Part shown: one piece after another, positions 53,904 through 63,717 of the stretch
How the letters are laid out: each line of letters opens with the position of its first letter
Position numbering within the stretch: position 1 is the stretch's first letter
Origin: Arsukibacterium sp. UBA5043
Lineage (GTDB): Bacteria; Pseudomonadota; Gammaproteobacteria; Enterobacterales; Alteromonadaceae
Reading direction: 5' to 3'
Length of the DNA: 64,000 bases
Assembly: GCA_002415085.1 (NCBI GenBank)
Contig: DIBV01000003.1
Span: 186,001-250,000, forward strand
Program-made: the position numbers and the translations under genes
The notes under the pieces: generated by a model
What the model was told of the DNA's origin: nothing
Database searches by the model: none
The model's input: the letters and a program-made list of their open reading frames with translations, nothing else

Positions 53904-54757
53904 TTAATGCTCCGTTCTTTTTCAAATACCAGATCAAAATTATTCGCGTCCCAATCCATAAAGCTCTGTGGGTTAAGTGACCGGTCTAAAAAGTGTATTT
54001 CATAATGTAAATGCGGCGCGGTAGAGTTGCCGGTATTGCCTGAAGTGGCGATCAGTTGTCCTTTGTGTACAAACAGACCATTGGCGACTTTAAACTCGTC
54101 CAGATGAGCATATAACGTGGTAAATCCAAAAGCGTGGCGTATTTTCAATAAATTGCCATAGCCATTTTTACTCGGCCGCACAACTTCGACTACACCATCT
54201 GCCGGTGCATAAATAGGGGTGCCACGGTTAGCGGATAAATCGATACCATTGTGATGCTGTTGCTTACCCATGATGGGGTGGGTGCGCACACCAAAGCGCG
54301 AGGAGCGACGACGAAACTCCAGCGGTGAGCCATTGGGCACCAATTGTAACATCGCCATTTTTGCACTGGAGTTTACCGTAGCGGTATCGAGCCTGGCTTC
54401 CAGATCTTGCGGAAACTGTTGTTCCAGCCCGAGGGTCAGTTCAATTTCTCCCAGCCGGTTGCTAACCTGCAGCATCTCATCCTGCTTAATGGCCAGCTCT
54501 TGCTCAAGTTGCTCCCGGGTCTGACTGAGTTCAGTGATTTCCGCTGCAAGCTGCTCAGCCTGAATAGCTAATTGCTGTTGCTGGCTTTTGGTATGATCGA
54601 CCGTTTTTAACAAATAATCGATAAGGGCAGCAGTAATAATAACGGTAAATAAAATTAACCATAAACTGATAACCGCATTGCGCTTAAACAGCTTGCTGAT
54701 GCTAAAGTGGCGGGTACCATTGATGCTCGATACCGAGATAATAATGCGATCTTTCAT
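53807..54757 (-). CDS. M23 family metallopeptidase
   Basis: This 316-residue protein has a short basic cytoplasmic start, one membrane helix (about residues 30-48), a coiled coil of Gln/Glu/Leu repeats (about 55-115) and a LytM (M23) domain with the zinc motif HNGIDL and the catalytic HLHYEIHF; it should cut peptidoglycan peptides in the periplasm. The stretch after the domain runs on for about 30 residues into the bactofilin gene. M23 peptidase and bactofilin are commonly neighbours, consistent with a shared role in cell shape. Confidence 0.93.
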   Translation of the reverse strand: MKDRIIISVSSINGTRHFSISKLFKRNAVISLWLILFTVIITAALIDYLLKTVDHTKSQQQQLAIQAEQLAAEITELSQTREQLEQELAIKQDEMLQVSNRLGEIELTLGLEQQFPQDLEARLDTATVNSSAKMAMLQLVPNGSPLEFRRRSSRFGVRTHPIMGKQQHHNGIDLSANRGTPIYAPADGVVEVVRPSKNGYGNLLKIRHAFGFTTLYAHLDEFKVANGLFVHKGQLIATSGNTGNSTAPHLHYEIHFLDRSLNPQSFMDWDANNFDLVFEKERSIKWDSLVTMLQTKASTQLQLSSLRDAQLSEASD

Positions 54758-54856
54758 CTGATATAACAGCTTTTACAATGGTTGAAAACAGAATAAGCGG
54801 TCAAAATAGGGTGCTTTGTCGCTGCTGTCAAGGTTTTCGTCGCGAGCAGAAATGAC

Positions 54857-54883
54857 AAAACCGCAACCTAAGCTGCGGTTTTT
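54857..54883. terminator. Bidirectional terminator after slyD
   Basis: AAACCGCA and TGCGGTTT form an 8-bp stem with an 8-base loop. T-rich sequence follows on both strands (TTTTG on each), so it should stop minus-strand transcripts from slyD and also reads from the other side. Confidence 0.7.
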
Positions 54884-54910
54884 GTTGCTAACTGCATTAA
54901 TGTTATAACA

Positions 54911-55396
54911 TTAATGACTCTCGTCGCCTTCAATGCCATGAACATGGCCATGCGCTAATTCTTCTGCCGTTGCGTCACGTACTTTGAGTACTTCAACGTC
55001 AAACTTTAGTTCGATACCTGACAACGGGTGGTTACCATCTACTACCACTTCTTCTTCCGTCACGTCCAGAATAATGACTGACTGCTCCCGACCATCTGGC
55101 CCGGCAGCACGAAAACGCATACCTGGTGCTACTTCCATGCCTTCAAACATGGTTTTAGGTACTGATTGCACCAGTTGATCATGGCGTTCACCGTAGGCGT
55201 CTGCAGGCGCAATCGTTGCGGTAAAGCTGTCACCGACCGTTTTGCCGGCTAAAGCCTGTTCCAGACCTGGAATTAATGCGCCATGGCCAAACAAAAATAC
55301 CAAAGGCTCGCCATCAGCAGATGAATCCAGTTTGTTACCTTCCGGATCGGTAACGGTATAATGCATGGCGACGACTTTGTCTTGTGAAATGGTCAT
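54911..55396 (-). CDS. slyD: FKBP-type peptidyl-prolyl isomerase SlyD
   Basis: SlyD is a cytoplasmic isomerase and chaperone with a metal-binding tail, and it assists NiFe-hydrogenase assembly in Escherichia. The 161-residue protein begins MTISQDKVVAMHYTVTDPEG, has the IF-domain insert (YGERHDQLVQSVPKTMF) and ends with HGHVHGIEGDESH, a short histidine-rich tail compared with the longer Escherichia one. GAGG lies 5 bases before ATG. It starts 10 bases after ygfZ. Confidence 0.92.
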   Translation of the reverse strand: MTISQDKVVAMHYTVTDPEGNKLDSSADGEPLVFLFGHGALIPGLEQALAGKTVGDSFTATIAPADAYGERHDQLVQSVPKTMFEGMEVAPGMRFRAAGPDGREQSVIILDVTEEEVVVDGNHPLSGIELKFDVEVLKVRDATAEELAHGHVHGIEGDESH

Positions 55397-55406
55397 GAAA
55401 ACCTCT

Positions 55407-56378
55407 TTAACTTAAAGGATAAGGTAACGGCAGCAACTGCAGTGCCGGTGCACTGTCTGACTTCAACCGTAACGAGTCTGCCGGTGTTATATCATTAGGC
55501 AGTACGGCAATTAACCAGAGCTGGTTATTGATGTTGACTGCGTTAATAACCTGGCCCACCCGGCGCCAGTTGTCATTAAATTGTTGTTCGATATCACAGC
55601 CCGCTGCGGGCGCTTCATCGGTTTGCGCCTGCAAAATCCAGGCGGCACGCTTATTGCGGCCAAGATATTTCATCCGGGCTACTGTTTCCTGACCCAGATA
55701 ACATCCTTTGGTAAAGCTGATGGCTGATACAGCCTGTAAGTTAAGCATTTGTGGCACAAACTCGCCAATCAGCGGTTGTTCCAGATAACACAGGCCATGC
55801 AAGATATGCTGCTTGAGCCACAGCGTAGGCGCCGCCAGCGGATAATCTTTGTCCAGCAACGCGATAGCATCACTTTTGGCAAGCACCAGCATATAATGCT
55901 GTGCTGCTAATTGCAGCACGGTGCCATCATTGTGGCGGCTAAGCCTACCATTGGCGCCGGGCAATTTAAAGCCAAGCTGACTTACCAGCGTGGCGGCTCC
56001 CTCTCCGCCAATCCCTAATATGGCGTAATTGTCGTGGCCGGCCGTAAAACTTACCTTGGAAAACACGCCAAACTTTTGCCATTGGTTTACCGAGGCGTTT
56101 AATTCATCCCGAAACGCGATAACCAGCAGTTCGTCGTCTTGCTGCAACAAATGAAACACCGACCAGGTTTTACCTTTGGCATCACAATGGGCGCCACGCA
56201 AAAAATGTTGCTCATCGAGCTGATCAATGTCGCAGGTGGTTTGGCTCTGTAAATATTTGCGGTTATCTGTACCACCGACCCTGACAACGTCAAACGCAGG
56301 CAGGGGGGCTATAAATGCCCCCTGAACCTGATTGGATAGTTGGCCGTAACTCTTTGCAGTTAACCAGGATGTATGCAT
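55407..56378 (-). CDS. ygfZ: tRNA-modifying protein YgfZ
   Basis: YgfZ is a folate-binding protein involved in Fe-S cluster enzymes such as MiaB. The 323-residue protein has the glycine-cleavage-T fold and the family signature KGCYLGQE (about residues 227-234), followed by TVARMKYLGRN. The cysteine of KGCYLGQE is the active-site Cys. It heads the ygfZ-slyD pair and is divergent from sdhE, 137 bases away, the same arrangement as in Escherichia. Confidence 0.95.
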   Translation of the reverse strand: MHTSWLTAKSYGQLSNQVQGAFIAPLPAFDVVRVGGTDNRKYLQSQTTCDIDQLDEQHFLRGAHCDAKGKTWSVFHLLQQDDELLVIAFRDELNASVNQWQKFGVFSKVSFTAGHDNYAILGIGGEGAATLVSQLGFKLPGANGRLSRHNDGTVLQLAAQHYMLVLAKSDAIALLDKDYPLAAPTLWLKQHILHGLCYLEQPLIGEFVPQMLNLQAVSAISFTKGCYLGQETVARMKYLGRNKRAAWILQAQTDEAPAAGCDIEQQFNDNWRRVGQVINAVNINNQLWLIAVLPNDITPADSLRLKSDSAPALQLLPLPYPLS

Positions 56379-56515
56379 TGTTTATGTCACCAGAAGTATC
56401 ACCAAAGCGAAGATAGTTGTAACATTGGGGCTGCATTTAAAAGCTCAACCCCAAAGCGGCAGTTTTGTGAAAATGCCGTTATCTTTATCACTGTATCTGG
56501 CATTAAGGAATTTAA

Positions 56516-56767
56516 ATGACCGAGTTGATGATTAAACCGCGTCTGCGCTGGGCTTGCCGGCGCGGTATGCTGGAGTTGGATGTGTTGCTGGCACCCTTTG
56601 TTGAAGAGGGCTACGATGCATTGTCATTGCAGCAGAAAAAAGATTTTGAGCGATTACTGGCTGCTGATGACCCGGATTTGTTTGCCTGGTTTATGGGTCA
56701 TGCCAAAGCGACTGATCCGGCACTGCATGCGCTGGTAAAAGTAATTCTTGACCGTGTCCGGGTGTAA
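56516..56767 (+). CDS. sdhE: FAD assembly factor SdhE
   Basis: SdhE (83 residues) helps attach FAD covalently to succinate dehydrogenase SdhA and to fumarate reductase. The conserved RGMLELD (residues about 16-22) and the FERLLAADDPDLFAWFMG helix are intact. AAGGAA lies 5 bases before ATG. The end overlaps ygfX by 20 bases, as expected for the sdhE-ygfX pair. Confidence 0.96.
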   Translation: MTELMIKPRLRWACRRGMLELDVLLAPFVEEGYDALSLQQKKDFERLLAADDPDLFAWFMGHAKATDPALHALVKVILDRVRV

Positions 56768-57191
56768 CGTCGCAATTCGTGGTTCAGTCTGGCGCCGGCG
56801 CGGTTTGCTGGCGCTGGCGTTTATGCTGGTTTTAGTGTTTTTACTGCAGCCTTTGCCCGGCCTTGCCTTATGGTTGGCGAGCCCGTTACTTTTTTTAGTG
56901 TATTGGTATGGTGTTCGTTGTTACCGGCAACCCCGGTTGGCGGCAGGATTAAGTTTGCAGGCAGACGGCCAGTTGCGCTGGTGGCAAAGTACCCTGCCTG
57001 GCGGAGCCCTGCGTGAAGGCTGTCTGGTCAGTGAGTTTGGCTTATTATTGCGCTGGCAAAGTGAGCATGCGCAGTTGCATCTGCACTGGTTGCTGGCCGA
57101 CCAGCTAACTGCTACCGATTACCGGGCCCTGGCGCGACGGATAAATCAGTTTAACTGGCAATGCGCAGCAACAAAGCACGCTGATAAATAA
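56748..57191 (+). CDS. ygfX: YgfX family membrane protein
   Basis: This 147-residue protein has two membrane helices near its start (about residues 20-52) and a soluble C-terminal part with LQADGQLRWWQS, fitting YgfX (CptA). In Escherichia it was once proposed as a toxin with SdhE as antitoxin; later work favours a role in FAD assembly of SdhE-dependent enzymes, so I do not call it a toxin. The start is TTG at 56748 or GTG at 56754; both overlap sdhE. Confidence 0.8.
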   Translation: MTVSGCNVAIRGSVWRRRGLLALAFMLVLVFLLQPLPGLALWLASPLLFLVYWYGVRCYRQPRLAAGLSLQADGQLRWWQSTLPGGALREGCLVSEFGLLLRWQSEHAQLHLHWLLADQLTATDYRALARRINQFNWQCAATKHADK

Positions 57192-57226
57192 GCCGGGAAC
57201 CTGACCCCTCTGTGCAGCCACTGCTG

Positions 57227-58831
57227 TTATCCGTTTGGCGTCAGTACCGTTGGCACGCTGCTGCTTAACAACTCAGGGTAATCCAGATTGTAGTGCAAGC
57301 CGCGGCTTTCTTTGCGGGCCATCGCGCAGCGAATAATCAGTTCAGCTACCTGCGCCAGGTTACGCAGTTCCAGCAGATTATGACTGAGCCGGAAATGACT
57401 ATAATAATCATGAATTTCAGATTGTAATAATTCAACCCGGTGCAAGGCGCGCTCCAGGCGCTTGTTGGTACGGACAATACCGACATAGTCCCACATAAAA
57501 AGCCGCAATTCGTGCCAGTTATGGGTGATGACAATTTCCTCGTCAGAATCACTTACCCGGCTTTCATCCCACGGGGCAATGTCAGCATAGTGAGTATCTG
57601 CCGACAACTGGCTTAATATATGTTTGGCGGCAGCCTGAGCAAACACCACACATTCGAGCAGTGAATTACTGGCCATCCGGTTAGCGCCGTGTAAACCGGT
57701 ATAGGCAACCTCACCGATGGCATACAAATTTTGCAGGTCTGTCTGGCCGTTAAGGTTGGTTAGCACGCCACCACAAGTGTAATGCGCCGCAGGCACCACC
57801 GGGATAGGTTGGCGGCTGATATCAATGCCAACACTTAAGCACTTGGCATAAATCGTCGGAAAATGTTCAATAATGAAATCTTTTGGCTGATGGCTGATAT
57901 CAAGATAAAGGCAATTGGCACCCAGCCGCTTCATTTCATAATCGATGGCCCTGGCGACGATATCGCGTGGTGCCAGTTCAGCGCGCTGATCAAATTCAGG
58001 CATAAACCGGCTGCCATCCGGGCGGCGCAGAAAAGCCCCTTCACCTCGCATCGCTTCTGAAATCAGAAAGTTCGGGGCATCAGGATGATACAAACTGGTC
58101 GGGTGAAACTGATTAAACTCCATATTGGCCACGCGGCAACCCGCACGCCACGCCATAGCGATACCATCGCCACTGGCTACATCCGGGTTGCTGGTATAAA
58201 GATACACTTTACTGGCGCCACCTGTAGCCAGCGCGACAAAGTGGGCTTTGATGGTTTCTACTTTGGCGCGGGATTTGTTCCAGACGTAAGCGCCATAACA
58301 GCGCTTGGCATCTAAACCAATTTTGCTGCCATTGATTAAATCGATAGCGTTATAATTTTCCAGCAGCTGGATATTGGCATGTTGTTTTACCTGATCGACC
58401 AGTGTTATCTGAACTGCCTGGCCGGTCGCATCTGCGGCGTGCAAAATCCGGCGATGGCTATGACCTCCTTCCCGGGTCAAATGGTACTTTAAACTGCCAT
58501 CGGTATCCTGATACTGGTCAAAGGGAACGCCCTGATCTATCAGCCACTGCATAGCCTCTTTGGCATGGCCTGCTGTATATTGCACGGTTGTTTCATCACA
58601 TAAACCGGCACCGGCAATCAGAGTATCGTTGACATGGGAGGCAATACTGTCATTTTCATCAAATACCGCGGCGATGCCCCCCTGAGCATACAAGGTAGAC
58701 CCTTCGCGCAGCGGACCTTTGCTTAACACTAATACCCTGGCATGATCGGCTAACTGCAACGCTAAAGATAAACCGGCAGCGCCGCTGCCAATAATTAAAA
58801 CGTCACAATGATATTCATTTTGTCGTGTCAT
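57227..58831 (-). CDS. nadB: L-aspartate oxidase
   Basis: NadB is the FAD enzyme that begins NAD synthesis by oxidising aspartate to iminoaspartate. From ATG 58831 (a GTG 9 bases upstream is an alternative) it has 534 residues with FAD-binding [30 protein letters not shown] (active site), LEFNQFHP-like [14 protein letters not shown] and [16 protein letters not shown]. It is divergent from rpoE, as in Escherichia. Confidence 0.97.
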   Translation of the reverse strand: MTRQNEYHCDVLIIGSGAAGLSLALQLADHARVLVLSKGPLREGSTLYAQGGIAAVFDENDSIASHVNDTLIAGAGLCDETTVQYTAGHAKEAMQWLIDQGVPFDQYQDTDGSLKYHLTREGGHSHRRILHAADATGQAVQITLVDQVKQHANIQLLENYNAIDLINGSKIGLDAKRCYGAYVWNKSRAKVETIKAHFVALATGGASKVYLYTSNPDVASGDGIAMAWRAGCRVANMEFNQFHPTSLYHPDAPNFLISEAMRGEGAFLRRPDGSRFMPEFDQRAELAPRDIVARAIDYEMKRLGANCLYLDISHQPKDFIIEHFPTIYAKCLSVGIDISRQPIPVVPAAHYTCGGVLTNLNGQTDLQNLYAIGEVAYTGLHGANRMASNSLLECVVFAQAAAKHILSQLSADTHYADIAPWDESRVSDSDEEIVITHNWHELRLFMWDYVGIVRTNKRLERALHRVELLQSEIHDYYSHFRLSHNLLELRNLAQVAELIIRCAMARKESRGLHYNLDYPELLSSSVPTVLTPNG

Positions 58832-58950
58832 GCGATACACTTGTCCCAGTTAAGCCCCAATATCAGGGTAACCTTATGAGTTACCGCTGCAGTTACCCGA
58901 CAGCATGGCTGTTGGATCAGCTTATTGTAGCGGTTTTGGCATAATAAGCA

Positions 58951-58977
58951 GAACTATTTATTGTGGCCGTGGTCAGA
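58951..58977 (+). promoter_or_regulatory. Candidate sigma-E promoter for rpoE
   Basis: GAACTA at 58951-58956 and TCAGA at 58973-58977, separated by 16 bases, resemble the sigma-E consensus (GAACTT, about 16 bases, TCTGA or TCAAA). It lies about 70 bases before the rpoE start codon, and autoregulation of rpoE by sigma-E is known in Escherichia. Confidence 0.45.
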
Positions 58978-59047
58978 GCTTCGACGCCAGACAAGGGCCA
59001 CTTATAATCGACAACCTATTAAGTATTACAGGGGACAGGCTCCCAGA

Positions 59048-59623
59048 ATGAGCGAGCAAGAATTAGATTGGCAAATTGTCCAGCGGGTCCAGCAAGGCGA
59101 TAAAGCCGCATTTAATCTGTTGGTGAAGAAATATCAGCACCGGATCGCGAACTTAATCTCCCGCTATGTCTCTAACCACGGAGACGTCGCTGACGTTGCG
59201 CAGGAAGCCTTTATCAAAGCGTACCGGGCCATGCCAGGATTTCGTGGTGAAAGTGCGTTTTATACCTGGCTGTACCGGATTGCAGTGAACAGTGCTAAAA
59301 ACTATTTGGTATCAAATGGCCGTAAGCCACCGGCGACTGATGTCGATGCGGAAGATGCCGAGTATTTTGAAGGAAGCGATGCCTTAAAAGAACAAGATTC
59401 ACCCGAGCGTTTATTACTGTCGGAAGAAATTCGGACCGTGGTATTTAACACGATCGATAAATTACCAGATGAACTTCGTACCGCAATTACACTCAGAGAG
59501 CTTGAAGGGTTGAGTTACGAAGAGATAGCAGAAGTAATGGCGTGCCCTATTGGCACGGTGCGCAGCCGGATTTTTCGGGCGCGTGAAGCAATAGATATTC
59601 AGCTCAAACCACTGATTGGCTAA
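59048..59623 (+). CDS. rpoE: RNA polymerase sigma-E factor
   Basis: RpoE is the ECF sigma factor for envelope stress. From ATG 59048 (MSEQELDWQIVQRVQQGDKAAF) it has 191 residues, matching the family; an upstream in-frame extension is not credible. Region 2 (DVADVAQEAFIKAYRAMPGFRGESAFYTWLYRIAVN) and region 4 (LEGLSYEEIAEVMACPIGTVRSRIFRAREAI) are intact. rseA follows after 48 bases. Confidence 0.98.
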   Translation: MSEQELDWQIVQRVQQGDKAAFNLLVKKYQHRIANLISRYVSNHGDVADVAQEAFIKAYRAMPGFRGESAFYTWLYRIAVNSAKNYLVSNGRKPPATDVDAEDAEYFEGSDALKEQDSPERLLLSEEIRTVVFNTIDKLPDELRTAITLRELEGLSYEEIAEVMACPIGTVRSRIFRAREAIDIQLKPLIG

Positions 59624-59671
59624 ATTGTCAGGCTAAATCGGATAATGAACAGCAAGCAGACAGGAAAAATT

Positions 59672-60274
59672 ATGTCGTCAGATAATCAGGATTGGCTCTC
59701 AGCCGCCAGCGATAACAGACAGCTCAGTAATGCCGAGCTCGATCTTTTGCTGCAACAGCCCGAATTGCAACAAAAGCTAGAGAGATACCAATTAGCCGCA
59801 GCGGTGTTTCGTCGTGAGAAAGCCGCGCCGCTGCCCGGCGATTTCGCTGCTGATATCGCTACATTATTGCAAGATGAGCCTACCTATCAGCTTAGCCACA
59901 GCCGCACGGTACTGCAGAAAGTGGGTTCAGGCCTCAGATTTGCGGCAAATGGCAGCTGGCTTAAGCCTGCAGCACAAGGTGCCGTAGCAGCAGGTGTGGC
60001 GCTGTTTGCAGTATTGGGCGTGCAGCAATACCAACAGCCAGCAGGGCAGGATTTAATGTTACCCAGCCCGGTGTTGCAAACCAATCCGATTGGCGGTTTT
60101 GCCACCCCGGTCAGTCTCAGTTCTACTACGGCAGATAGTCGTTTTGCTGAACAGGAACAGCAAGCAGTGCAGGAACAGCAGCGTCGGCTGCAGGCATTGC
60201 TGCAGGCTCATCGCCAGCAGGTTCGGTTAACTGAGCAGCAACAAGCAAAGACTGAGCAGGAAAACGAGCAGTAA
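59672..60274 (+). CDS. rseA: Anti-sigma-E factor RseA
   Basis: RseA is the inner-membrane inhibitor of RpoE. I use ATG 59672 because AGGA lies just upstream (200 residues); an ATG 27 bases earlier is possible. The cytoplasmic sigma-binding part precedes one membrane helix (about residues 100-117). The periplasmic part keeps PVSL with Val147-Ser148, matching the known DegS cleavage position of Escherichia RseA (148/149), and VQEQQRRLQALLQAHRQQVRL, matching the RseB-binding segment. The C-terminus is Gln/Glu-rich. Confidence 0.95.
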   Translation: MSSDNQDWLSAASDNRQLSNAELDLLLQQPELQQKLERYQLAAAVFRREKAAPLPGDFAADIATLLQDEPTYQLSHSRTVLQKVGSGLRFAANGSWLKPAAQGAVAAGVALFAVLGVQQYQQPAGQDLMLPSPVLQTNPIGGFATPVSLSSTTADSRFAEQEQQAVQEQQRRLQALLQAHRQQVRLTEQQQAKTEQENEQ

Positions 60275-60275
60275 T

Positions 60276-61205
60276 ATGAGCAAAGTAGTAACGCTGTGTT
60301 GCACCCTGTTGCTGTTGTGCAGCAGCGTGCTGCAAGCCGAGGAACCTGGCTGGGCCCTGTTTGAGCGGGTTCAGCAAAGTGTAAAACAGTATAATTTTGA
60401 CAGCTCTTTTGTCGTATTTAAAGGGAGTCAGGTAGAGACCTATCGCTGGCAGCACGGCCGCAAAGACGATAGAGAAATTGAACACCTGGTGCCACTTGAC
60501 GCCGATGGTGTCGATATTCTGCGTCGCGACGATGTAGTGTATTATTTTTTAACTGACCGGCCTGCGTTAGTCACCATCAGCGATAGCATTAAAGAACTTC
60601 CCGCCATTTTATTTCAGAATAGTCAGCAGATACGTAAACTGTACACCGCGGTGTTAGGCAGCAGCTCTGTCATGTCCGGGCACACCGCGCAGCTGCTCAG
60701 ACTGAGTGCCAACGACGCCAGCCGCCATAGCTACTGGTTATGGATTGAGGTGGAGTCGGGTTTTCCACTACGAATTGATGTAATGTCAGAGCAGCAGACA
60801 CCTCTGGAGCGCTGGCTGGTGACACATATGCAAATCAGTCCTGAGCTGCCAGAGAATCTGCAGCGCTTACTCGATACCGACCTGCCTGAGCCTGCCCCCC
60901 AGCAAGCCGGGGCAATGTTACCACCAAATAAACTGCAACTTAGCTGGCTACCTAAAGGGTATCAGTTAGTCACGGATCCGCATATTGTACCGCAGCTGCA
61001 GCAAAGCCTGCTGAATTACTGGCTGCTGACCGATGGTGTGCATCAGGTCTCCGTTTTTGTCCAGCCCAGTCAGCGAATGCAAACCCAGGCTTATCGGGAC
61101 GGCGCAACAACCATATACGTACTTAGCGCTCCAGAGCATGACATAACGGTTATTGGTCCGGTGAGTATTGAGGTGGCTGAGCGCCTTGCCGCAGCGGTGC
61201 GTTAG
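60276..61205 (+). CDS. rseB: Sigma-E regulatory protein RseB
   Basis: RseB is the periplasmic sensor that protects RseA from DegS until lipoprotein or LPS signals bind. The 309-residue protein has a signal peptide ending near VLQAEEPG and the two-domain MucB/RseB fold, with the N-terminal lipid-binding LolA-like domain and the C-terminal domain around LQLSWLPKGYQLV. It starts 1 base after the rseA stop codon, so translation is coupled. Confidence 0.94.
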   Translation: MSKVVTLCCTLLLLCSSVLQAEEPGWALFERVQQSVKQYNFDSSFVVFKGSQVETYRWQHGRKDDREIEHLVPLDADGVDILRRDDVVYYFLTDRPALVTISDSIKELPAILFQNSQQIRKLYTAVLGSSSVMSGHTAQLLRLSANDASRHSYWLWIEVESGFPLRIDVMSEQQTPLERWLVTHMQISPELPENLQRLLDTDLPEPAPQQAGAMLPPNKLQLSWLPKGYQLVTDPHIVPQLQQSLLNYWLLTDGVHQVSVFVQPSQRMQTQAYRDGATTIYVLSAPEHDITVIGPVSIEVAERLAAAVR

Positions 61206-61283
61206 GCGCTACGTTATTCGTTAATACCTAAACCCTTTTCAACAATAAGACGTAGATAACAATCCAAAGATAGTGGCCGCCAT

Positions 61284-61736
61284 ATGATTGAACAGATAGC
61301 TACGGTGCTTGCAGTAGAAAAAGAAGGGGTATGGCTGGGCACGACGCCGGTGACAACCTGTAATGCGTGCCATGCCAGTGCTGACTGTGGTACCGGTATC
61401 GTCGCGAAAACCATGACACCCCGTCAAAACCGTTTTTTTGTTGCGACTGACCTGGCATTGCTGCCAGGCGAGCAGGTAACGGTAGCGACAGCGGGCGAAC
61501 AGCTCGTCACAGCTGCCTTACTGGTGTACCTGCTGCCTCTGGTGCTATTGGTCAGTGGCGCGTTGCTGGCTCATGTTGGCTGGCAGGCAGCTGAAGGCTG
61601 GGTTATGCTGGCTGCGGCAACAGGTGCCGGCTGTGGTTTCCTGCTGGCCCGGCATTTTGGTGCCAGAATGGCCGGGCAGCAACAACTGAGTATTCTTAAC
61701 GTGCTGCCAAAGATCAACGTCCGGCAACTGTCCTGA
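61284..61736 (+). CDS. rseC: SoxR-reducing system protein RseC
   Basis: RseC is a membrane protein linked to sigma-E and to electron supply for SoxR reduction. The 150-residue protein starts with the conserved VEKEGVWLGTTP and the cysteine cluster CNACHASADCGTG, then two membrane helices (about residues 75-97 and 101-121). The rpoE-rseA-rseB-rseC order equals that in Escherichia. lepA follows after 156 bases. Confidence 0.93.
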   Translation: MIEQIATVLAVEKEGVWLGTTPVTTCNACHASADCGTGIVAKTMTPRQNRFFVATDLALLPGEQVTVATAGEQLVTAALLVYLLPLVLLVSGALLAHVGWQAAEGWVMLAAATGAGCGFLLARHFGARMAGQQQLSILNVLPKINVRQLS

Positions 61737-61892
61737 GCCATCAGCGAAGAACACATAGCAAGCTGCCAGCGGATAGAGTACAATTCCCGCTAATTTTTTT
61801 ACAGCATCGGTCTGACAATAGCCGCATCGTTTACCGGTGCGATTGAGCTTATTGTCAGTACCCCCAGTATATTTCGGACATTTGCGGATAAC

Positions 61893-63692
61893 ATGGCAAA
61901 ACTTAATAACATCAGAAATTTCTCCGTCATCGCTCATATTGACCATGGTAAATCGACCCTGTCTGACCGGCTTATTCAATATTGCGGTGGTCTGGCCGAT
62001 CGGGAAATGCAGCAACAGGTTCTGGATTCAATGGATCTGGAGCGTGAGCGCGGTATTACTATCAAAGCGCAAAGCGTTACCCTCAATTATACGGCAGATG
62101 ATGGTAAAACTTATCAGCTGAACTTTATTGATACCCCGGGGCACGTCGACTTTACTTACGAGGTAAGCCGTTCTCTGGCAGCCTGTGAGGGCGCATTGCT
62201 GGTGGTGGATGCCGGGCAGGGCGTGGAAGCGCAAACCGTCGCCAATTGTTATACCGCACTGGACATGAACCTGGAAGTTATCCCGGTATTAAATAAAATC
62301 GATTTACCTCAGGCAGAGCCGGAGCGGGTTGCAGAGGAAATTGAAGACATTATTGGTATCGAAGCGCTGGGGGCGGTGCAATGCTCTGCCAAAACCGGCT
62401 TTGGTATTAAAGATGTACTGGAAACGATTGTAAAAAAAATCCCACCGCCAGAGGGTGAGCGGGACTTACCGACTCAGGCTCTTATAATCGACTCCTGGTT
62501 TGATGCCTATCAGGGGGTGGTGTCGCTGGTCAGAGTGAAACACGGTTCGATAAAAACCAAAGACAAAATTAAAGTGATGTCCACCGGTCAGGTGTATGAA
62601 GTTGATAAAGTAGGGATATTCAGCCCGAAGGCAACGCATACCGGTGAGCTGAACACCGGCGAAGTGGGTTTTGTTATCGCTGGCATTAAAGAAATTAAAG
62701 GTGCGCCGGTGGGCGATACCCTGACCTTATCGAAAAACAGCGCCGAGAAGCCCTTACCTGGCTTCAAACGGATTAAGCCTCAGGTTTATGCCGGGGTATT
62801 TCCGGTATCCAGTGACGATTATGAAGATTTCCGGGATGCCCTGGCTAAACTCAGTCTGAATGACTCGTCATTATTTTATGAGCCGGAAAACTCCGGTGCA
62901 CTGGGCTTTGGTTTCAGAATTGGTTTCCTTGGCATGTTGCACATGGAAATCATTCAGGAACGACTGGAGCGTGAATACGATCTAGATTTGATTACGACGG
63001 CCCCCACCGTGGTTTATGAAGTGATCAAAAAAGATGGCGAAAAAGTCATGGTCGACAACCCCAGCGATTTGCCGGCGGTAAACGATATTGACGAAATCCG
63101 CGAGCCGATTGTTGAAGCGCATATTCTGGTGCCACAGGAATATGTGGGTAATGTAATTACGCTGTGTATCGAAAAACGGGGCGTGCAAACCAATATGTTG
63201 TATCACGGTCGCCAGGTCGCGTTAACCTACGAATTGCCGATGGCCGAAGTGGTGATGGATTTCTTTGACCGCTTAAAGTCGACCAGTCGTGGTTATGCCT
63301 CTCTGGATTACGCGTTTAAACGCTTTCAAACCTCAAATATGCAACGGGTAGATATCCTGATTAACGGCGAGCGGGTTGATGCGCTGGCCATTATCAGTCA
63401 TATCGACTTTGCCCAGGGACGCGGCCGGCAGCTGGCCGACAAACTAAAAGAGTTGATCCCACGGCAAATGTTCGATATTGCCATTCAGGCAGCTATCGGC
63501 AACCATGTTATTGCCCGAACTACCATTAAGCAAATGCGTAAAAACGTCCTGGCAAAATGTTACGGTGGTGATGTCAGCCGGAAGAAAAAACTGCTGCAGA
63601 AACAAAAAGAAGGTAAAAAGCGGATGAAACAGGTAGGTAATGTTGAAGTGCCGCAAGAAGCCTTCCTGGCCATTCTGAAAGTGGGTAAGTAA
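61893..63692 (+). CDS. lepA: Elongation factor 4 (LepA)
   Basis: LepA is a ribosome-bound GTPase with roles in translation and ribosome assembly. The 599-residue protein has the G1 motif [10 protein letters not shown], the G2/G3 segment [10 protein letters not shown], the G4 motif NKID and the EF4-specific C-terminal domain ending in [23 protein letters not shown]. It precedes lepB by 25 bases; lepA and lepB are adjacent in Escherichia and many relatives. Confidence 0.98.
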   Translation: MAKLNNIRNFSVIAHIDHGKSTLSDRLIQYCGGLADREMQQQVLDSMDLERERGITIKAQSVTLNYTADDGKTYQLNFIDTPGHVDFTYEVSRSLAACEGALLVVDAGQGVEAQTVANCYTALDMNLEVIPVLNKIDLPQAEPERVAEEIEDIIGIEALGAVQCSAKTGFGIKDVLETIVKKIPPPEGERDLPTQALIIDSWFDAYQGVVSLVRVKHGSIKTKDKIKVMSTGQVYEVDKVGIFSPKATHTGELNTGEVGFVIAGIKEIKGAPVGDTLTLSKNSAEKPLPGFKRIKPQVYAGVFPVSSDDYEDFRDALAKLSLNDSSLFYEPENSGALGFGFRIGFLGMLHMEIIQERLEREYDLDLITTAPTVVYEVIKKDGEKVMVDNPSDLPAVNDIDEIREPIVEAHILVPQEYVGNVITLCIEKRGVQTNMLYHGRQVALTYELPMAEVVMDFFDRLKSTSRGYASLDYAFKRFQTSNMQRVDILINGERVDALAIISHIDFAQGRGRQLADKLKELIPRQMFDIAIQAAIGNHVIARTTIKQMRKNVLAKCYGGDVSRKKKLLQKQKEGKKRMKQVGNVEVPQEAFLAILKVGK

Positions 63693-63717
63693 TAGTAGCT
63701 TAATAAAAGGGAAACGC

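Noticed and set aside
56516-57191. sdhE/ygfX as a toxin-antitoxin pair
   Set aside because: SdhE is a flavin assembly factor; the toxin proposal for YgfX is not firmly supported, and sequence alone cannot show it.
58961-59047. N-terminal extension of rpoE
   Set aside because: The added residues match no sigma-E, and they would cover the candidate promoter; ATG 59048 gives the family start.
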